From: Fen-1058 sp964398185
GTDB lineage: Bacteria > Chloroflexota > Anaerolineae > Fen-1058
Direction: 5' to 3'
NCBI GenBank assembly: GCA_964398185.1
Contig: CAYNML010000011.1
Coordinates: 1-64,000 of the forward strand
Length of the DNA: 64,000 nucleotides
Part shown: positions 32,601 to 41,725 of the stretch, piece by piece
How the letters are laid out: each line of letters begins with the position of its first letter
How positions within the stretch are numbered: position 1 is the stretch's first letter
Program-made: the position numbers and the translations under genes
The notes under the pieces: model-generated
What the model saw: only the letters and a program-made list of their open reading frames with translations
Databases searched by the model: none
Told to the model about the DNA's origin: nothing

Positions 32601-35019
32601 CTGACCAGACCAGATCTCGTCCGTTGACCTGCGGCGCCGGCACGCTGGAGCCCGGTTTCATGCGGGCAAACTGGAAGGCGTTGCTCACATCGACTGCCGG
32701 CAAGGTGTCGGTAATCAGCAGATTCGAATACGAATTGGAGGTATTGTTGGTCAGATAGATTGTATAGGTGAGAATCTCGCCCGGTCCGGCGCCCGGCAGT
32801 TCCGCAGTGTTGCCCATGCCGATGTGCGGATACGTCATGAGGGGCGCCAGCGGGCCGGCGTTCACCCAGGTCTGGGGCGGATCGGCCAGCGTGAACCCCA
32901 CCCGGGCGGTTCCCTGCTCAATGTTGGCCGGCAGCCGGTTGCACGTATCGGGGGGCACCGATTCGGCAATCACGTCAAACTGCGTTGAGAGACTGCCATT
33001 TGCCGAGAAGAGCGCCGGCGGATCGTAGTCGAGCGTGTACAATGAGCCGCCGCCGAGCACGTAGAAGTTATTGGGCAGGTTGTCGTGAATCTGCGTGACG
33101 GCGTAGTCCTGCAGACTGACGTTCAACACCGTAATGAGATACGAGAAGCCGTCGCCCAGCACAATCGAGCCATTGGGCGCCAGCGCCGTCTTGTTGATCC
33201 GGAACGGATTCAAAAACTGCATGCAGGCTAAATTGTTGGCAGTGGGAATGAAGGTGTCCGGGCTGTAACCCGATACCGTATTGCAGTAATTGCCGCCCGA
33301 CGGCGGCGGCACCCCCACGGCTGTCACGCGAAACTCAAAGCGAGCTGTTGAGTATGCCGGCACCGTAATACCCGGCCAGACGATCAGCGGCGGATTGGCG
33401 GAAGTGTACACCGGCGCTGGCCCGAAGATCATCTCTTGAAAACTCCACCGGTTGCCCCGGTTGTCGCTGGGCAGCGTGTCGGTGATGATTAAGTTCGTGA
33501 TGGTCGTGTTGCCCGTGTTGGTCAACCAGAGCGTATATGTTTCAGGATAACCTGAATACACAGGGCCTGGCCAGATCGTCTTGACCGGCACAATCTGCGG
33601 CAGTACGGTGACCCTGGCTTCCACGGGTGTGAGGTTATCGTAGATCACGGGCGCTTCCGGCAAACGAATCGCGTAGATCGAATTATCGACGGTGCGTCCG
33701 GAAACGGTCGTGTCGAATTGCGCCGGCACGCGCACCCGCACCGCAAAGCTGTAGACGCCCCAGGCCTCGATGCTGGGCAGCATCCAGGCCACCGTGCGGC
33801 CGGCCTGTGACACAACCGTCGGCGCGCTGAAGGGCGGCACAGCCAGTGTGTCGGAATAGACGAAGTATGGCCCGCCCGCATAGGCCTGCGGCAGTGTGTC
33901 CGTCAACCGCAGCGTGCTGACGGTCTCCGTGAAGGGGTTATATACTCCGATGGTGAATGTCACGATGCGATCTGGAAAAGTGCGCGGCGGGTTGCCTGCT
34001 GTCGGCGGCGGCGGGCCAACCTGCACCACCTTCTCGAGCACATCGTTGCCGGTCAACACCACATCGGCATCGCCGGGCCGCGCGATGGTCACCTCCGTCG
34101 AACGGAAGCCATAATTGCCGCGGTTGTTGCGGATGGTGTTCACATCGTTGGCATTCTTGAGCGTCGGGCTGAGGCGTGCCGTAAAGGTCACATACACGCT
34201 CTGCCCGGGAAGGATCGCGTTTGACACGTAATACGTCAACACCTTGAGACTGTCGAGGTAGTCATACGTGATGCCGGATCCCGCCGTCATGCTCCACAAG
34301 GACATCTTGGGCGGGATCACTTCGGTGATGATCGTGTTCGTGGATGAGATCGAATCGGCCCGCTCGGACACGGGGCGATTGGCGAGTTTCATCGTAAACG
34401 TCACCAGGCGGCCCGGCCGCTGCAGCGTGGGGGTGTAGGTTTTCTCCAGATACATCACCGGGCCAATCACCAGCGGATTGACGCCGTTGGCCGCACTGGG
34501 TACGCCCGGCGCCGAAGTGGCGATGGACGCCGTGTTGGCCAGAATCACCGGCGAGCCGATGACGGTCTTGGTCGTGCTGGGCTGCAGAGTGGATGCTACG
34601 TCGGTCGTCATCACGATCGAGCCGGACGCGCCCGGACCAAGCGTGCCTAATTCCCAGCGGATGTAGGGCTGCGTCGCGGTAGGCCGATACGTGTACGTGA
34701 CCAATCCCAGCCCGCTCATCTGGAAATTTCCGTTATAGGTCAGCAAGTACCACGAGTCGGTAATGACCACGTTCGGCAAAGCCTGGCCTGTCGCGTTGGT
34801 GACCATGATGGTGAACGTGATGGAACGACCCGCCTGTGTGGTATCTGGCCCCTGCACGTCGATCTGTAAATCATTGGCGGTTGGCGCCTCTCCCTCGGGC
34901 AGCGGGACGGCGGCAGTGGGGCGATCGATTGCCAGGAACACCACCGCCACCATGACCAGGCAGATCGCGATGACGGGCACTACGCGTCGGAAAGTCTGTA
35001 CCTGCGTTAACGTCTTCAT
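29656..35019 (-). CDS. Giant secreted DUF11-repeat surface protein with YLPL-type tail
   Basis: The protein has 1787 residues. ATG 35019 has AAGGAG upstream and a promoter precedes it. An N-terminal signal or anchor helix (VVPVIAICLVMVAVVFLAI) is followed by about 12 repeats of roughly 110-150 residues with the DUF11 pattern of YTITLTN...LxITDTLPAG. Examples are LIITDTLPSDNRG, MRITDTLPAGFTF, VMVTDTLPAGLSF and LRVTDTMPTGFVF. The final part is a CARDB-like domain (ADIAVLSMTYTPARLRQNGP) ending in VYLPLIRRN. Such Ig-like, Thr/Ser/Pro-rich repeats form extended cell-surface fibres, probably with many O-glycosylation sites. The tail is discussed in findings. The adjacent glycosyltransferase-like gene overlaps the stop. 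No peptidase, sortase or catalytic domain was seen. Confidence 0.87.
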   Translation of the reverse strand: MKTLTQVQTFRRVVPVIAICLVMVAVVFLAIDRPTAAVPLPEGEAPTANDLQIDVQGPDTTQAGRSITFTIMVTNATGQALPNVVITDSWYLLTYNGNFQMSGLGLVTYTYRPTATQPYIRWELGTLGPGASGSIVMTTDVASTLQPSTTKTVIGSPVILANTASIATSAPGVPSAANGVNPLVIGPVMYLEKTYTPTLQRPGRLVTFTMKLANRPVSERADSISSTNTIITEVIPPKMSLWSMTAGSGITYDYLDSLKVLTYYVSNAILPGQSVYVTFTARLSPTLKNANDVNTIRNNRGNYGFRSTEVTIARPGDADVVLTGNDVLEKVVQVGPPPPTAGNPPRTFPDRIVTFTIGVYNPFTETVSTLRLTDTLPQAYAGGPYFVYSDTLAVPPFSAPTVVSQAGRTVAWMLPSIEAWGVYSFAVRVRVPAQFDTTVSGRTVDNSIYAIRLPEAPVIYDNLTPVEARVTVLPQIVPVKTIWPGPVYSGYPETYTLWLTNTGNTTITNLIITDTLPSDNRGNRWSFQEMIFGPAPVYTSANPPLIVWPGITVPAYSTARFEFRVTAVGVPPPSGGNYCNTVSGYSPDTFIPTANNLACMQFLNPFRINKTALAPNGSIVLGDGFSYLITVLNVSLQDYAVTQIHDNLPNNFYVLGGGSLYTLDYDPPALFSANGSLSTQFDVIAESVPPDTCNRLPANIEQGTARVGFTLADPPQTWVNAGPLAPLMTYPHIGMGNTAELPGAGPGEILTYTIYLTNNTSNSYSNLLITDTLPAVDVSNAFQFARMKPGSSVPAPQVNGRDLVWSGISMGPNSTLSFSFVVTVTQVTGENLENDLMAVNLADAKTCIPWLGVGANARAGVRVNVRPKRLEYTKTTGNTSVGPLGLVQYNVSIVNRGPYAVSNIVVTDLLPSAVAEPYWQFNSNVSLPAGVTQVSSDPPAWLISQINYNASTSFSFRARASIYPGANYKNYMDGFSPGWVITQAVNYLGAPVTIVPGAALDKVVSPKTVTAGDRVVYTITLYNQSGSALTNMRITDTLPAGFTFDGMVSPSAPTPDTIAPLVWASKLPASLNNSARLELSFYARVSSTLLSGTYYNRVAASAANISIPQTDDTAGVKVRGAPNVSSSKIAIPGSTYRGGTTAYTITLTNEGEDPLTVMVTDTLPAGLSFVAPLGDTPLPDAVSPVVWNAIPLSSTQVRTLGFIAYVATDAPLGTHYNRVDVSSGSLRFPGTGNTAPIFVSPQPTYDVQITKSSDPLLVAVGERVTYTLSYRNVTTNSVDLSNVILNDSFPATGVTYLDGSGWIEIGPGQRTLNVGDLPANASGTVTMVLQIDPSYVGDHIYNTVIITGTPSVNAIESNAANDTAQAITFIGGPPQVDISKAASPGLAFAGEPLMYVLTLTNQSGAPLTLRVTDTMPTGFVFSQTVGTTPPPQSAAPLVWQNLALPPGQSLVLTWYALVGAGVAPGIYTNDVALDANDLTLPGAAGLAPVETDIRRYYDLAIFKSDGQTSAIPGATVTYTLRYTNTTANVTLTQVSLTDIFTPSDYLTFQAAGWTQAAPGRYTLARPDLPPGAGDSVLVPIRIEASLPITALSIENTALISATPVVRGTDTNLGNNTSTDIDIVRGADIAVLSMTYTPARLRQNGPITITVVMKNQGFDPTNGPDGLGWFGTDLYIKPAGSPPPSGPSDHTNGKCPTPTGSCKYVKAFNGAGLATGEVFTVTYTYVLTQGGNQLLYVQADPYWNVPGTNAYGTPQHGRIIEGDEVNNIFGPVAIYVQPPVYLPLIRRN

Positions 35020-35068
35020 GTGACCATTCTCCTTTATCATCCCCCGCAGCCTTTCCCCGCACGGCACG

Positions 35069-35097
35069 AGTATAGATGCAACAATCGTTTAGCGCAA
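35069..35097 (-). promoter_or_regulatory. Promoter of the DUF11 surface-protein gene
   Basis: On the minus strand TTGCGC and TATACT (plus-strand 35092-35097 and 35069-35074) are separated by 17 bases, about 50 bases upstream of the ATG. Confidence 0.6.
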
Positions 35098-35118
35098 CCA
35101 GTATCCTCCCGGTCGCGC

Positions 35119-36693
35119 TCATGGTGGATCGAGCACTTCAAATATCTGGACGCCAGCGATGGTCTCACGCCACCGCAACGGCGCCGGTGACGCGCCGGGC
35201 CCGGCGAATATCTCCGCCAGCAGTTCCGGCCGATTCGAATCCGCCACCAGCCAGCGTGCGCCAAACTGCCGCGCCGCCAGCAAGAGATCGGTTACGTCAC
35301 CATAGGGGATGACGATCGATCGCAGGCCGGTCTGATAAGTGAACAGCGGCGGGTTGTTCACCAGCACGATCGGATCGGCGGCATCCCGCTCGGCCAGCCA
35401 CCGGCCGATCGCCTGATCCACCTCTCCGGCCTGATTCCAGATCGGCGCGTTCCAATCCGGCCCGATGACGCGCCCGCGATAAACGAAGAACCCCAGCAGC
35501 GCAGCATAGATCACGCAAGCCGCGCTGAAAAACTGCTGTGCGCGATCGGCCCGCCAGGTGCGCCGCCGCCGCGCAATCCACGCAACGCTGGCATCCAGCC
35601 CGATCGGCGCTGCCGCATAAAAGAAGGGCAGCAGCGCGCCAGTCGAATGAAATAACCCGCCGCGATCACCCGCATAGGTGAAGGCCAGCGTCATCGCCGC
35701 AAACAACAGCCCGGCATACCACAGCGCCGCGTGCAGCACCTGTGCGCGCCGCTGCCGCCACAGGCCCAGTCCAATCAGCGGCGCAAGGAAGATCATACCG
35801 GCTTCGCCGAGCCAGTGCAGCAAGCCCGCCCCGACGCCGTTCACGCGCGAACCGATCAGGTTGCCGCAGCTCAGCAGGTGTGCCAGATCGAACGTCTGGC
35901 CGTACGCAAAGAGCTCATCGTAGCGGCACAGCCACAGCGCCTGTGAGCCGGCCGTTGAGAGTAGTGTGCCGATCGTGTTGAGGTTGCGCGCGAACCACGG
36001 CAGCATCACGCCGCCATACCCGATCAGAATCAGAATGAGGGATACGGGCTGCGGGATGAAGATTTTCCGCTGGCCATTCGCAGAATGGAATCTGACCTGA
36101 ACGATCAGTAAGGGCAGCAGCAGCAACACACCGTCCGCGCGCGAAAGGTGCGCCAGTCCCGCACACGCACCAGCCGCCAGCCACTTCCACTTCGCTTCGG
36201 CGCTGGCCCAATACAAAGCCAGCGCGCCACACACGGCAAACGGCGCGAAGCTTTCCGGCACGCCCCAATACGGCAGATAGAATGGACTCAAGATCGTCAG
36301 CAAGGCGGCCAGCCACGCGTGGCGGCGCACGGCAGATACGCGCCACGCGATCAGGTAAGCCAGCACCGGCAGCAGCGCCGCCAGCAGTACGAACGGAATT
36401 TGTGCCGCGCGGTAATTCACGCCGAAGATCGCCTGGCTGATCGCCACCAAGATCGAGGGCAGCGGCATCCAGTACAGGTGACTGGGATGCGGCAGCCCCG
36501 TCGGTTGATCCAGATAATGCCACACGTAGGGATCGTTGAATCCGAAACCCTGCGCCAGACGCTGCCCGCCGACGAGATAGTAGGCCGCGTCCATGTAGTT
36601 GGGCTGAGTCTGCGGCACTGCCGCCAGCGCGCGCACCAGCAGCGCCAGGCCAAAGATCACCCACACGTCTCGCCGCAAAATCTTGGAATTCAT
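35119..36693 (-). CDS. GT39-type membrane glycosyltransferase-like protein A
   Basis: The 524-residue protein has 11-13 helices. The outer loop 1 motif YMDAAYYLVGGQRL and the HPSHLYWMPLPSILVAI segment match the PMT_2/ArnT-like (GT39/GT83) families, which use polyprenyl-phosphate sugars. A C-terminal extracytoplasmic part of about 120 residues includes NPPLFTYQTGLRS. It shares the HPS-x-x-(Y/F)-W-M-P-L block with the next gene upstream, so the two are old paralogues. ATG 36693 is one base after the preceding stop. The acceptor is not predictable. Confidence 0.8.
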   Translation of the reverse strand: MNSKILRRDVWVIFGLALLVRALAAVPQTQPNYMDAAYYLVGGQRLAQGFGFNDPYVWHYLDQPTGLPHPSHLYWMPLPSILVAISQAIFGVNYRAAQIPFVLLAALLPVLAYLIAWRVSAVRRHAWLAALLTILSPFYLPYWGVPESFAPFAVCGALALYWASAEAKWKWLAAGACAGLAHLSRADGVLLLLPLLIVQVRFHSANGQRKIFIPQPVSLILILIGYGGVMLPWFARNLNTIGTLLSTAGSQALWLCRYDELFAYGQTFDLAHLLSCGNLIGSRVNGVGAGLLHWLGEAGMIFLAPLIGLGLWRQRRAQVLHAALWYAGLLFAAMTLAFTYAGDRGGLFHSTGALLPFFYAAAPIGLDASVAWIARRRRTWRADRAQQFFSAACVIYAALLGFFVYRGRVIGPDWNAPIWNQAGEVDQAIGRWLAERDAADPIVLVNNPPLFTYQTGLRSIVIPYGDVTDLLLAARQFGARWLVADSNRPELLAEIFAGPGASPAPLRWRETIAGVQIFEVLDPP

Positions 36694-36694
36694 C

Positions 36695-38233
36695 TCAACG
36701 TCGCAGTTCGTAGATGGCCGTGCTGCCCAAGCGGGTCAGCAGCGTGGCCCGCGCCGCCGGATCGTCCAATGCGGCCGGATACAAGCCGATTTTCTCCGTG
36801 ACGATCACGTAGCGTGCCCCGTATCGATCGGCCAACTGCCGCACCACGTTCACCTCTTGCAAGGGCGGCAGCGTCAAAGCCGGCTGGCCGGTGACGTAGT
36901 TCAGGGTGTTGGCCTGGGTTGTGATGATCGGCTCGCCGGGCGGCACGTTCGTTTTCACCCAGTGCGCGATCGCGGCAAACTGCCGCCCGTCTGTCCGGCT
37001 GCTCGTTATGGCGCTGGGCCATGCCGCCAGCGACTGCCCCAGCATCAATCCAATGATCAGGGTATAGCTGGCCACGGCCCAGATCCGTGTGCGTGGTCGC
37101 TCCGCTAAATACTTCACAGCCACCATGCAGCCTAAGGCGGCCCAGATCACATACGGCCCCACAGAATGGTAGAACGAGCCGGTCAAGGATGGCACGGTGA
37201 AGATCAGACCGGCCGCCAGCAGTAACATCACCCCAAACAGCGAAAATACTTGGAACAGCGACTCTTTGCGAGTTACTGCGACGGGCAAGCCGATCAACCC
37301 GAAGGGAAAGGTGCCAAGCACGATGACGCCCAGACAGTGCCACAGACCGTTCAGACGCGCCGCAATGAGTGGTCCCGAACCGGCGGCCGCTGCTTTGGCC
37401 CATGAGGGCAGGTCGCCGTAGTTGAACCACTCGTCGTAGCTGCGCGCCGCCGACGCAATCAGCAGTGATGAGGGTTGTAGCGCGCCAAACTCGGCCAGAT
37501 TCCGCAGCGACCACACGCCGATCAACGGCACAAAGCCGACAAGTAAGGCCAGCAGCAGTTTGCTTAGCTGCCCCCGTTCCTGCCGCAGCTTGATCAGAGC
37601 GAGTAACCCGATCGCGACGGGTAGCAATAAGCCATGGGACCGCGTGAGATAACTCAGACTGCAAAAAATTCCAGACAGCGCCAGCAGGCCTGCCTGCTGC
37701 CGATCGATCGCCAGCGCCCCGCTGAACAAAGCAAGCGCGGCGAACACGGTATAAATCGCCGAACTGTCTGCGCTGGCGGATTGATACACCAGCACCGCGT
37801 TGATGACGATCAAGCTCGCCGCCAGTATGCTCCAGCGGCGGTGCTGCGGCCAAAGCGCCCGCCCCATGCCGTAAGTCAGCGGCGCCAGGAGCGATCCGGC
37901 GACAATGCCCGGCACTTGCGCGGCCAGCAAGGTATCGCCCCACACCCGGATGGAACCGGCCATCAGCAGCGACGTCAGCGGCATCCAGAATTCGTTGCTG
38001 GGATGCGTCACAGTTGGGAATAAAATCCAGTAGTTCCACAACACATCCGACACCAGGCCGCGCCCGTCGGCGAAGTGGCGCGCCACTTGAATGTACGCCG
38101 CGGGATCGTCGAGCTGCGGGAATGGCAATTGTGTCGCCAGCCACCACCGCACCAGCAGGGCAGCGAGGCCAAGCCCCATGCCGATCAGTACGTCCACGCT
38201 CACGGAATGACGCCAGCGTCGATCGGCCTTCAC
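36695..38233 (-). CDS. GT39-type membrane glycosyltransferase-like protein B
   Basis: The 512-residue protein begins with LIGMGLGLAALLVRWWLATQ, then the acidic outer loop LDDPAAYIQVARHFADG and THPSNEFWMPLTSLLMAG, as in PMT_2/ArnT-like glycosyltransferases. There are about 11 helices and a C-terminal outer segment with EPIITTQANTLNYVTGQPA. The GTG start overlaps the stop of the GT87-like gene by four bases. Paralogous to 35119-36693. Confidence 0.8.
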   Translation of the reverse strand: MKADRRWRHSVSVDVLIGMGLGLAALLVRWWLATQLPFPQLDDPAAYIQVARHFADGRGLVSDVLWNYWILFPTVTHPSNEFWMPLTSLLMAGSIRVWGDTLLAAQVPGIVAGSLLAPLTYGMGRALWPQHRRWSILAASLIVINAVLVYQSASADSSAIYTVFAALALFSGALAIDRQQAGLLALSGIFCSLSYLTRSHGLLLPVAIGLLALIKLRQERGQLSKLLLALLVGFVPLIGVWSLRNLAEFGALQPSSLLIASAARSYDEWFNYGDLPSWAKAAAAGSGPLIAARLNGLWHCLGVIVLGTFPFGLIGLPVAVTRKESLFQVFSLFGVMLLLAAGLIFTVPSLTGSFYHSVGPYVIWAALGCMVAVKYLAERPRTRIWAVASYTLIIGLMLGQSLAAWPSAITSSRTDGRQFAAIAHWVKTNVPPGEPIITTQANTLNYVTGQPALTLPPLQEVNVVRQLADRYGARYVIVTEKIGLYPAALDDPAARATLLTRLGSTAIYELRR

Positions 38234-39483
38234 GTTACTTCTGCTTCTGGCCGCCGTCGCTGGGCCTGTGCCGTCACTTCGCGATCACCGGGCCGCGGCA
38301 CATTCCACACAACGATCAGCGTGGCCAGGTACATCCAGAACAGAATCTGGAGTACCCATGGCTCAGGGTGTGTTCCCAGATTCAAGAGGAAGGCAACCAC
38401 CAGGAGACTGGCGGCGATCCCTAGAAATACCGGACGGACCCCGGATCGTTTGCCGCCCGCAAAAACCCCGACGACCCACACGCTCAAGATGGCGTAGTCG
38501 TAGAAACGGATGTAGGGCACGATCAACGCGCTCAGCAGCGCGCCGGTTCCAATCAGCAGCAGCGCATCCGCTTTCCGCTGCCACCAGCGCTGAATGATCA
38601 GCCCGCCAGCCGCCGCGATGGCGCCGCCAATCAGGAGCCGGCTGACCAGCAGCAGGTTCGCATCGGCTGCCCAGCCTAGAACGTACTTCATGAAATCGGC
38701 CACCGTGGCAACCGGCCAATAGACGATGTAGTTTCCGTTGACGCTCACGCCATAGGCAAATGCAAAATCGACGCCGGCCAGACTGGCCAGCCACTGCGGC
38801 CACACGATGGTTGTCAGGACGAGGACACCGCCGCCGCCGAGCAGCACCCCGGCGAAGAAGCGCCATTTACGCTGTGTAACGGCGATCAGACCGATAGCGA
38901 GCATCACGCCCACTGCGATCCACGGCTTGAACAAGGTCAGGCTCAGGCACAACCCGCTCAACAGCCATTTTTCATGGCGCAACAAGATCACACCCACCAG
39001 CACGCCGGCTGTCACGAACAAGCCAATCTGTCCCATCACCAGACAGCGCAAGCACAACCACAAGCAGCACAGGAGCAACAACGCGCATTGCCAGGAAGCC
39101 AGATCGCGCCGTGCCAGAACATAGACCGCCCCCAGAATCACCAGGAGCAGGCCGACGTTGTAAATCGCCCAGGCGACGGTGCCGAGCTCGAAGGGCAGCA
39201 GGGCAAACGGCACAGTCAGCAGCGTCACCCATGGCAAGCCCACGAATTGCGTATGGCCCGACAGATTCACTCCCGGATAAGTGTAAAAGCGGATAAAGGG
39301 ATCGCCGCCGTCCAGGAGCGTGCGCGCACTCGCCCAGAAAAACCGGATGTCATAACCCCACGCTTGAGTGACGGCTACAAAAATCGTCACGGCCAGCCAG
39401 GCCCCTACGGCAGACCACGTTATGATGGCCAGGCGGCGCGACCAGCGACTTTGTGCGATCTCTCGTCGTTGTGCGGGCGTCAT
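38230..39483 (-). CDS. GT87/DUF2029-like membrane protein
   Basis: The 417-residue protein has about 10 helices. Features of the mannosyltransferase-like DUF2029 (GT87) family are IRFFWASARTLLDGGDPFIR in the first outer loop, VGLPWVTLLTVPFALLP, and MGQIGLFVTAGVLVGVILL followed by SLTLFKPWIAVG. ATG 39483 has GGGAGGA upstream and overlaps the stop of the methyltransferase gene. Confidence 0.78.
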   Translation of the reverse strand: MTPAQRREIAQSRWSRRLAIITWSAVGAWLAVTIFVAVTQAWGYDIRFFWASARTLLDGGDPFIRFYTYPGVNLSGHTQFVGLPWVTLLTVPFALLPFELGTVAWAIYNVGLLLVILGAVYVLARRDLASWQCALLLLCCLWLCLRCLVMGQIGLFVTAGVLVGVILLRHEKWLLSGLCLSLTLFKPWIAVGVMLAIGLIAVTQRKWRFFAGVLLGGGGVLVLTTIVWPQWLASLAGVDFAFAYGVSVNGNYIVYWPVATVADFMKYVLGWAADANLLLVSRLLIGGAIAAAGGLIIQRWWQRKADALLLIGTGALLSALIVPYIRFYDYAILSVWVVGVFAGGKRSGVRPVFLGIAASLLVVAFLLNLGTHPEPWVLQILFWMYLATLIVVWNVPRPGDREVTAQAQRRRPEAEVT

Positions 39484-40400
39484 TAGCGATCCTCCCTGGT
39501 GCGTCGCGCGGCGATCGTAATCTCGCCCATCGGAAAACGCACTGCGATACGTCGCAGCCACGCCTGCTGCGCCAGACGCTGCGCCACACGCCCGAGCCAG
39601 CCCGGATACTGTGACAGGCGCACCAGCACGTTCGTCACCGAGAAATGCACCCAGTTCGATCGGGCGCGGACCAGCTCAAAGCCCTCTTGCGTCAACAACG
39701 GCGCCAGTGTTTCGTGTGAGAAGTACCAGAGATGCTCGCGCAGCAACAAGACCCAACGCTTGCCCATCAACCGCGCCACCCAACTTCGCTCGTCGGGTAC
39801 GTTCAGAAAGAGCCAGCCCTCCGGTGTCAGCCAGGTGCGTACTTGCTGCAAGGCGTTGCGTGGCGAATGGACGTGCTCCAGCACGTCCCACAACGTGATC
39901 GCGTCAAAACTCGCCGGGGCAAAGTGCTGATCCTCCAACAGGCCGGTGACGAAAGTAGCGCGCGGACAGCGTTCGCGCGCGCGTGTGATGGCCCAGTTGG
40001 ACACTTCGAGGCCGGTGACCTGCCATCCCGCTTGATCGGCGGCGGCGACGAACATGCCCGAAGCACAGCCCACATCCAGCAGGCGGCCGCGCTGCGCTTG
40101 AAACTGCTCAACCCAGCGTAAGAACGCGCGCGCCGTGCGCAAGCGATTCTCGTCTTCAACATCGTAGGTCGCGTCTTCCAGCGCGGCGTAAACCCGGGCC
40201 AGCGTCGCCTCATTATCACGTGGATTGGTCAGCAGCAGGCCGCATTGGCGGCAGCGCATGGTATTGAGGTAGCCCGCTCGTGTGCGCGAGGAAGAATAGT
40301 ATGTCGCCGGATCCGCTTCGGGATCAGTGATGGTGGCGGGATAGACCAGCGCGAAGTCGGTTCCGCCGCATACGGCGCACGGCACAGTCGTCAATGTCAT
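39483..40400 (-). CDS. Class I SAM methyltransferase with N-terminal Cys cluster
   Basis: The 305-residue protein begins with a zinc-binding-like module (CAVC at 8-11, CRQC at 50-53). A class I methyltransferase domain follows with motif I LLDVGCASGMFVAAA and VLEHVHSPRNALQQVRTWLTP. The C-terminal part contains RWVLLLREHLWYFSHETL. Proteins of this build (Methyltransf_23 with zinc cluster) commonly modify surface sugars or lipid-linked precursors. It is paralogous to 55906-56811. The start overlaps the FAD oxidoreductase stop by four bases. Confidence 0.85.
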   Translation of the reverse strand: MTLTTVPCAVCGGTDFALVYPATITDPEADPATYYSSSRTRAGYLNTMRCRQCGLLLTNPRDNEATLARVYAALEDATYDVEDENRLRTARAFLRWVEQFQAQRGRLLDVGCASGMFVAAADQAGWQVTGLEVSNWAITRARERCPRATFVTGLLEDQHFAPASFDAITLWDVLEHVHSPRNALQQVRTWLTPEGWLFLNVPDERSWVARLMGKRWVLLLREHLWYFSHETLAPLLTQEGFELVRARSNWVHFSVTNVLVRLSQYPGWLGRVAQRLAQQAWLRRIAVRFPMGEITIAARRTREDR

Positions 40401-41725
40401 GCGCCGACATCCTCGCGCCAGCAGCGCGCCGCGATGCGCCCCTGCTCGATGGCGGCGCTCAGTGTGCGATCTTCGGGGTAGAACTGCGTTGAGTCGGTGA
40501 CGTACAGGCCGCGCAGCGGGGTGCGGTGCGGCGGGATCAACTCAGCGAAGCGGGTGCTGCACACCGCCTGCGCGTACGGCGCGCGCGTGATGAACCACTG
40601 CTTGATCCAGCTCTCGTCGAAGGCCGGGTTCACCAGCTGCAGCATGGCGCAGTACTCGGCATACAATTGATTGTCGCTGTAGCTGTAGCGCGGCTCAGTC
40701 GTGGGTAGATAGTACGGCACGTAGATCAAATTCAAGCCTGCGTCGCGCAGGTGCTGATTCAAGTTGGTCAGTTCGATGATGCCGTTGAAACTGATGCGCG
40801 GGTCGTTAATGTTGAGCCAGAAGTTGTGACTGAACGGTTGCCGCAAGCTAAAGAGCGCGCACACCACACCGATGTACTTCACCTGCCGCGCTCTGGCAAA
40901 ATACTCGGTCAACTGGCCGGGGACCAGCCGATCAAGCGCTGGCAACGCCACGGTAGAGATCACGGCATCGCACGGCAGACGGCCATCCTCCAGTTCGACT
41001 GCGCTCACGGTTTGATCTTCAAGCTCGATCGATTTTACTGGCGTCCCCGTGCGCACCGTGACGTTGGGCTGCTGTTGCAGCCATTCGGCCAGGCGATTGA
41101 CCAGCGTCGCCGAGCCGTGCGTGAGATAGCCAAACGCTTCACGTCCCCACAGCTGCTGCCGCGAACGCGCCACGCGCCAGATGCGATGCCAGATCCACGC
41201 CGCCGAGATCGTGTCGTAGTAGTCGCCGAACTTGATGCGCAGCAGCGGATGCCAGATGACGTTGTATGCTTCTTCGCCGATGTTTTCGATGAGCCACGCC
41301 TTGGCCGGAAACTCGTCGAGCCACCGCCAGTTCGAACGGTAGCGCGAGCGCAGGATGTGCAGGCCAAAGCGCACCCGCTGGATGAGGGGCACCGCGTTGA
41401 AGCGCAGGAGATCGATCGGGGTGCCGAAGCCGTAGAGCTGGCCATTGTGATAAAACGAGGTCTGCGTGTGCCGCCAGTGCAGCTGATCGCCCAATCCCAA
41501 TTCCGTCACCAGATCGACCAGATGTCGATCGGAGCGGCAGATGAAGTGATAAAAGGCTTCAACGGTCTCGCCGTTAAGCGTTAGCGAACTTGCCAATCCG
41601 CCCAACACCGGGGCGTTATCGATCAGCGTCACGCGCTGTCCGGTGCGCGCCAGATCGTAAGCCGCGGTCAGGCCGGCCAGCCCGCCGCCGATGACCACCA
41701 CGTGTGGCTGCGTCTTAGTGTTCAT
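40397..41725 (-). CDS. FAD-dependent amine oxidase / UDP-galactopyranose-mutase-like oxidoreductase
   Basis: The 442-residue protein begins with the dinucleotide-binding motif VVVIGGGLAGLTAAYDLARTG, followed by LIDNAPVLGGLASS and a C-terminal FAD motif near GLYVTDSTQFYPEDRTL. The middle region (FYHFICRSDRHLVDLVTELG, WHPLLRIKFGDYY) resembles the amine-oxidase/protoporphyrinogen-oxidase-like proteins often encoded beside GT2 and GT-C genes. A role in sugar or lipid-carrier oxidation is plausible, not shown. ATG 41725 overlaps the upstream gene by 11 bases. Confidence 0.8.
   Translation of the reverse strand: MNTKTQPHVVVIGGGLAGLTAAYDLARTGQRVTLIDNAPVLGGLASSLTLNGETVEAFYHFICRSDRHLVDLVTELGLGDQLHWRHTQTSFYHNGQLYGFGTPIDLLRFNAVPLIQRVRFGLHILRSRYRSNWRWLDEFPAKAWLIENIGEEAYNVIWHPLLRIKFGDYYDTISAAWIWHRIWRVARSRQQLWGREAFGYLTHGSATLVNRLAEWLQQQPNVTVRTGTPVKSIELEDQTVSAVELEDGRLPCDAVISTVALPALDRLVPGQLTEYFARARQVKYIGVVCALFSLRQPFSHNFWLNINDPRISFNGIIELTNLNQHLRDAGLNLIYVPYYLPTTEPRYSYSDNQLYAEYCAMLQLVNPAFDESWIKQWFITRAPYAQAVCSTRFAELIPPHRTPLRGLYVTDSTQFYPEDRTLSAAIEQGRIAARCWREDVGA

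Noticed and set aside
29656..35019. CRISPR or DNA tandem repeat array
   Set aside because: The periodic similarity is at protein level (DUF11 repeats of over 100 residues) with divergent DNA, not short direct repeats with spacers.
36690..38147. 485-residue alternative minus frame
   Set aside because: Shadow of the 36695-38233 membrane protein; the Gly/Arg/Ala-rich translation has no membrane helices.
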